From NCBI RefSeq assembly GCF_016718685.1, contig NZ_JADKCX010000097.1:1-38616 (forward strand): a stretch of 38,616 nt of DNA, given 5' to 3'. Under the pieces are notes generated by a model. The model was not told where the DNA came from and did no database searches. It saw nothing but the letters and a program-made list of their open reading frames with translations. The position numbers and the translations under genes were made by a program. This DNA is from Haliscomenobacter sp. Its GTDB lineage: Bacteria > Bacteroidota > Bacteroidia > Chitinophagales > Saprospiraceae. Numbering within the stretch: position 1 is the stretch's first letter; the number at the start of each line of letters is the position of its first letter. Of the stretch, positions 33,767 to 38,616 are shown in pieces.

Positions 33767-35974
33767 ATGGATAACAACAATAATAACGGTGCAGCCAAAG
33801 TGCCGTTTTCTGGTGGAGCACTAAAGCAGAGCGCTGGAGGGGGTACCAGAAATAGGGACTGGTGGCCAAATCAGTTGAATCTGAGCATTCTACGTCAACA
33901 TTCTTCCCTCTCCAACCCAATGGGTGAGGACTTCAACTACGCTGAGGAGTTCAAATCCCTCGACCTGGATGCAGTGAAGCAAGACATCGTCGAGTTGATG
34001 ACCAACTCCCAGGAATGGTGGCCAGCCGACTACGGTCACTATGGACCATTCTTCATTCGGATGGCCTGGCACAGCGCAGGTACTTATCGCATCGCCGACG
34101 GCCGTGGTGGCGCAGGCTCTGGTACCCAACGTTTTGCACCACTCAACAGCTGGCCTGACAATGGAAACCTCGACAAGGCACGTTTGCTGCTTTGGCCAGT
34201 CAAAAAGAAATATGGCCAGAAACTTTCCTGGGCCGACCTGATGGTCCTTGCTGGCAACTGCGCCCTGGAGTCGATGGGCTTTAAGACCTTCGGTTTCGGC
34301 GGTGGCCGTGAGGATGTTTGGGAACCAGAGGAAGACATCTACTGGGGTGCAGAAGGCAAGTGGCTGGAAGACAAACGCTACAGCGGTGACCGCGAATGGA
34401 AAATCCACTTGCTGCGGTGCAGATGGGGCTGATCTACGTGAATCCGGAAGGACCCAACGGAAATCCTGATCCACTTGCGGCAGCTCGCGACATTCGCGAG
34501 ACCTTTGGCCGCATGGCGATGAACGACGAAGAAACGGTGGCGCTGATTGCTGGTGGGCACACCTTTGGTAAAGCCCATGGTGCTGGAGATCCAAACCTAT
34601 ATGTAGGTGCAGAACCGGCCGCTGCGGGCATTGAGGAGCAAAGTATGGGTTGGAAAAACACCTACGGCAGCGGTAATGCAGCTTATACGATTACCAGCGG
34701 ACTGGAAGGTGCCTGGACCAGACCACACTCACCAGGGAGCAACAACTACTTTTGGAACCTGTTTGGCTACGAGTGGGAACTGACCAAGAGCCCGGCTGGT
34801 GCGCATCAATGGATACCGAAACATGACACGGGCGCACAATAGTGTACCGATGCACACGACCCTCCAAGCGTCACGCACCCATCATGTTTACGACTGACCT
34901 TGCGCTGCGGACGGACCCTGCTTACGAGAAAATCTCCAGACGTTTCCATGAGAATCCCGATCAGTTCGCCGATGCATTCGCGCGGGCATGGTCCAAGCTG
35001 ACGCACCGCGATATGGGGCCACGTACGTTACCTTGGACCTTGGAAGTACCTACCGAAGAGCTCATCTGGCAAGACCCTACTGCCCGAGTTACGCATCAAT
35101 TGATTGATGCTCAGGACATTGCTGCGCTGAAGGCCAATGTACTTGCTTCCGGATTGTCGGTATCCCAACTGGTTTCTACCGCCTGGGCCTCTGCATCTAC
35201 CTTCCGGGGTTCTGACAAACGTGGTGGCGCCAATGGTGCCCGCATTCGTTTGTCTCCTCAAAAGTATTGGGCGGTCAATAATCCCGCTCAACTGGCAACA
35301 GTGCTGAGCACCCTGGAAAGCATCCAAAACGAATTCAACAGCATTCAAACGGGTGGAAAGCAGGTTTCGCTGGCCGACTTGATCGTGCTGGCGGGCTGTG
35401 CTGGCGTTGAGCAGGCGGCTAAAATGCTGGTCACAATGTAACCGTACCCTTCACACCGGGCGTACCGATGCTTCGCAAGCGCAAACCGACGTGGAATCAT
35501 TCGCCGTCCATGAACCGATTGCCGATGGATTCCGCAACTACACGACTTCGTTACGCGATATCGGCTGAGGAAATGCTGGTGGACAAAGCGCAACTGATGA
35601 CCCTGACTGCACCTGAGATGACGGTGCTGGTAGGTGGCATGCGTGTCCTGGGCACCAACTTCGATCACTCCCAGCACGGTGTGTTCACCAGTACTCCCGG
35701 AGCACTGACCAACGACTTCTTTGCTAATTTGATCGATTTTAGTACCACCTGGAATGCGAGTTCGGATGCACAAAATGTGTTTGAAGGCCGGGATCGTGCA
35801 ACGGGCAAGGTGAAGTGGACGGGTACCCGGGTTGACCTCATTTTCGGGTCGAACTCCGAGCTGCGGGCCATCGCTGAAGTGTATGCTTGTGAGGACGCGC
35901 AAGCACGCTTCGTACATGACTTCGTGGCTGCATGGAACAAGGTGATGAACCTGGATCGTTTTGATTTGGCGTAA
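33767..35974 (+). pseudogene. katG: Catalase-peroxidase KatG, frame broken several times
   Basis: About 735 residues when joined, the normal KatG length. The start at 33767 (MDNNNNNGAAKVPFSGG) follows a -7 box. The distal haem pocket R98, W101 and H102 is in 'FIRMAWHSAGTYR'; the adduct Tyr is in 'GLIYVNPEGP' and the proximal His in 'ALIAGGHTFGKAHG'. The C-terminal duplicate domain ends 'AWNKVMNLDRFDLA'. KatG removes hydrogen peroxide in the cytosol using haem. Breaks near 34395, 34836, 34855, 34862, 35426, 35459 and 35567 mostly repair with one base added to a homopolymer (for example AAAAT to AAAAAT and GGG to GGGG). Such clustering in an otherwise perfectly conserved protein argues for sequencing indels, not decay. 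Confidence 0.88.
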
Positions 35975-36025
35975 ACAAATATAGTATTCGATGAGGGAGG
36001 TGGTCTGGTAACAGGGCACCTCTTC

Positions 36026-36433
36026 TTATTTCAATTCAATTCTTTTTGACTCGACTTTCAAGTTGTTTATTCCCCACAGCATAAACAGGATTTCTATAAT
36101 CGTACCTACTAAAAATGCAACCGATGGAAGCCCATCAATGGTTATACTTACCATTCGACCAAATGCCAAGCCGCCCATAAAAATTACGCTGATTAGGGTT
36201 GCATTCCGCCAATGTTCAAATTTAAAATGCCAATGATCCAGTATGTTGCGAAGCCTAAATAAAGACCCATTGTTGCTCTGAAAACATGGTTTAAGTCGAC
36301 ACTTTCAACCTAAATCGAACAATAAGGGTAAAATCTTGCCAGGGTAAATGCCATAGGTCAGTCCAACCAATCCAATAGTGATGGAAGCTATTCCCAAATG
36401 TAGATTTCTGAGTCTTATGATTTGATTTGACAT
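36026..36433 (-). CDS. DUF4345 domain-containing membrane protein, frame broken twice
   Basis: About 136 residues from the ATG at 36433. The pieces are 'MSNQIIRLRNLHLGIASITI' with 'VGLTYGIYPGKILPLLFDL', then 'VESVDLNHVFRATMGLYLG' with 'FATYWIIGIL', then 'KFEHWRNATLISVIFMGGLA' and 'FGRMVSITIDGLPS', ending 'ESKRIELK'. Four hydrophobic helices and these phrases match the DUF4345 family of small inner-membrane proteins without a known role. One break is near 36310 and the other near 36222 (AAA where AAAA is expected). It follows the DUF1801 gene by 7 bases and is probably co-transcribed with it. Confidence 0.75.
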
Positions 36434-36440
36434 TTATTTT

Positions 36441-36850
36441 TCACTCCTTATCTACCAATTCCAGCCAACTCTTAATGATCGTTTGCAAAGCCCCTTGTTT
36501 TGCTTGCACATCATCCAAGTCTTTAAAAGTTGCAATCCGTCGGCCATCTTTATAATCTCCTTCAAGCAGTCCTGATTGGTCATTTACTTTTGCCCCACTT
36601 GGAAATACCATCATGATTCGCCCTTTGTGCAGGTTCATTACAATCAGATCCCTTTTGTATTCTTTGGGGTCAAATTCCTTCATTGCTCGGTGTAGTAAAA
36701 GCTGGGATTGTTCCATTTTATTCTTTCTCCAATTTCGGAGTCGGTGCTTAAAATAATTTGCCGTAAGGTTTCAACAATCTGGCCCACGCTTGGCTCAAGC
36801 TGTTGGATGTGTTCGGTTACCTGTTCTTGGTCGCTGAGTTTGGCCTTCAT
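36441..36850 (-). CDS. DUF1801 domain-containing protein, frame broken once
   Basis: About 136 residues from the ATG at 36850. 'MKAKLSDQEQVTEHIQQLEP' and 'VETLRQIILSTDSEIGERIK' lead into 'WNNPSFYYT', the typical DUF1801 entry to its beta-sheet. After the break come 'DLIVMNLHKGRIMMVFPSGA', 'GLLEGDYKDGRRIATFKDLD' and 'LQTIIKSWLELVDKE'. The fold is related to YdhG/frataxin-like small proteins; proposed roles in metal or ligand binding are not firmly established. The break near 36700 repairs with one added base in 'GAGCAATG' (minus strand). It is the first gene of a pair with the DUF4345 gene. Confidence 0.8.
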
Positions 36851-36949
36851 GGTTGTGTGGCGGTTTGTTGAAAAACATTTTGTGTCTGTAAAAGTATTAA
36901 TAACTTTTGTTTGTCAAATTTAAATTTTTCAAATCAGAATCCTTTTCAT

Positions 36950-38616
36950 TTATTCGCTACGCAAACTCTCCACCGGGTTGGCCAGCGCTGCTTTCACCGA
37001 TTGAAAACCAACCGTCAAAAACGCAATCACCACCGCCGCTGCACCAGCAAGGGCGAACATCCACCATTTGATGTCAATCCGGTAGGCGAAATCTGCCAGC
37101 CATTGCTGCATAAAATAATAGGCGATGGGTGAGGCAATGACAATGGCTACGACGACCAATTTCAAAAGTCTTTGGTCAAAAGCCCCGTGATGCCCGCAAC
37201 CGTTGCGCCGAGCACCTTGCGGATGCCAATTTCTTTGGTGCGATTCAGCGTCGAAAGGGCGGCCAAACCAAATAAGCCCAAACAGGCCAGAAACACGGCA
37301 ATACCGCCAGCCCAAGCAATGGTTGTGCTCATGCGGGATTCGGCCACGTAAGATTTCTGAAGGTTTTCATCCAAAAAAGTATAGCGGAAAGGCAAAATCG
37401 GCTCCGCATTGGCCCACGCGGCCTGCATTTGGCTAAGTGCCTGTTGGGGGTCTCCCGGAGCGATGCGCACAAAAAACTGTTGCGGCAAGCGACCATGAGC
37501 CATAAACAGCATCGGGTATACCTTTTCGTGGAGTGAACGGAAATGATAATCCTGCACGACACCAATCACCACGGGATTGCGCGTGGGGTCGGCCACATTG
37601 TAGCCAGTGAGTACTTGGCCGAGCGCGGTTTCGTTGGTCCAACCTAAATGACGTACCGCAGTTTCATTGAGGATAACCGAAGTCACCGTGTCCTGCGCCC
37701 GGTTGGGGTCAAAATTTCGCCCGGATACGAGGGGTAGTTTCAGCACGCGGAGGTATTCCGAGTCAATAAAATGTTCAAAAATATCGGTGGTTTTTCCTTG
37801 ATACTCAAAGCGGGTATTGCCTGCAATTGTACCCGCGCCGAGCGAAAATTCTGCACCCCCGACCCCGGCAATTTCTGGACGATTGGCCAGCGATTGACGA
37901 AAACGGGCGAGGGTTTTAGTCGGATCGCTCGTACCGCTGGTATTGACCACCACAACGTTTTCCTGGTCAAAACCGAGGTCTTTCGAGCGCAAAAAATTCA
38001 TCTGCCACAGCATGATGAACGTGCAGGCCATGAAGCCAACCGAAAGCACGAACTGAAAAGTAACCAGCGATTTGGTAAACCAGTTTTCTCCACCAATTTT
38101 CAATTTGCTTTTTAAGGTTTCGAGCGGCGAAAACCCAGATAATACAAAGGCGGGGTAAGTGCCCGCCAACACGCCGACCAGCAAGGCCAAGCCCGGGATC
38201 AGCCAAAAAAGCTCGGGGAATTGTTGGAAATTAAAAGTTAAGTGTTTGTCTGATAATTGATTAAAAACAGGTAAAGCACTGCGGCCAGGGCTATGCCTAA
38301 CGCCATTGAAACGCAACTGAGCAAAATGGCCTCCACCAGATATTGCCTGGACAGTTGTCCGCGGCTTGCGCCAACGATTTTACGCACCCCGATTTCGCGC
38401 GCCCGGCCTGCTGAACGCCCAATGGATAGTGTCGTAAAATTGATACAAGCGATCAGCAAAATGATGCCACCGATGGCCAGCAAAATCAGTGATAGAGAAG
38501 GATTTACGCCTAAAATTGGGTCGTGATGCAGCGACTGAATGGGCAAGAGTGCGAAGGTGACGGGCGGCTCAGGTTTGTTCCACAGACCAGCGGTACGGAG
38601 TGATTTTTCTACATCG
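36950..38616 (-). CDS. ABC transporter permease, FtsX/MacB type, 5' part beyond the window, frame broken twice
   Basis: About 555 residues are present; the N-terminal helix and most of the first periplasmic domain lie outside. Visible parts: the first FtsX domain 'LSLILLAIGGIILLIACINF' with 'GRAREIGVRKIVGASRGQL'; 'FWLIPGLALLVGVLAGTYPA'; a central helix 'LVTFQFVLSVGFMACTFIML'; a MacB-like periplasmic domain (about 37950-37350); a second FtsX domain 'GIAVFLACLGLFGLAALSTL' with 'RTKEIGIRKVLGATVAGITG'; and the end 'NPVESLRSE'. Such duplicated permeases export peptides, lipids or antimicrobials with a separate ATPase, which is not in the window. Breaks near 38257 (TTT for TTTT) and 37167 (TTTT for TTTTT) are simple homopolymer losses. 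Confidence 0.87.

Noticed and set aside
33890..34594. Minus-strand frame of about 234 codons opposite katG
   Set aside because: It is antisense to the highly conserved haem-pocket region of KatG.

Overview
The window reads as a chromosomal stretch of a Bacteroidota bacterium. The evidence is a type IX secretion (Por) C-terminal tail at about 17.7-17.9 kb, TAnnTTTG-type -7 boxes before several genes, many lipoproteins with SxxC or AC lipoboxes, a DUF4105 protein, a CarboxypepD_reg/TonB-plug segment, FtsX/MacB-type permeases ending in 'NPVESLRSE', and Bacteroidota-only hypothetical families. The dockerin-like 'WPGDANNSG' protein and the general gene style suggest Saprospiria, but that is only an inference. 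No rRNA, tRNA, CRISPR array, phage or transposase gene was seen.

Layout. 0-4.6 kb: a truncated S41 peptidase, a divergent HxlR regulator / SDR pair with a strong palindromic operator followed by an MDR oxidoreductase, and a secreted alpha/beta hydrolase. 4.6-5.3 kb: a gene-poor gap with a composite palindromic element and a glycosidase tail relic. 5.3-12.3 kb: a secreted GH78-type rhamnosidase, two secreted proteins of unknown function, and a GH35/42-like beta-galactosidase, pointing to use of plant or algal polysaccharides. 12.4-16.6 kb (minus strand): NAD(P)-binding protein, serine hydrolase coupled to an outer-membrane-type protein, and a 468-residue helical protein. 16.8-21.5 kb (plus strand): a surface cluster made of a dockerin-like T9SS cargo protein, a four-module PepSY-like lipoprotein with a recent internal duplication, its single-module paralogue, and a two-haem-site lipoprotein. 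21.7-24.9 kb (minus strand): a CHAT protease fused to an effector-associated domain, then an AstE/AspA-type hydrolase and a RimK-type ATP-grasp ligase separated by a poly-G block. 25-33 kb (plus strand): DUF4105 protein, HAD phosphatase, a PIN toxin-antitoxin pair, and a very large alpha-2-macroglobulin gene with a CarboxypepD_reg/TonB-plug insert. 33-38.6 kb: pnuC, katG, a DUF1801-DUF4345 pair, and an FtsX/MacB-type permease running off the right edge.

Reading frames. Many genes here are interrupted, yet their catalytic motifs survive on both sides of each break and most breaks can be repaired by one base in a short homopolymer. I therefore suspect draft-sequence indels for most of them, densest at 26.2-33 kb and in katG. 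I report each such gene as one feature spanning all its pieces. 'CDS' is used where one or two indels explain the break and 'pseudogene' where the frame is lost many times or only a relic remains. The real state of these genes cannot be settled from this sequence alone.

The observations most worth following up are the CHAT-EAD protein, the macroglobulin/TonB-plug architecture with an intact CNEQ thioester motif, the expanding PepSY-like array, and the gene relics left beside intact genes.
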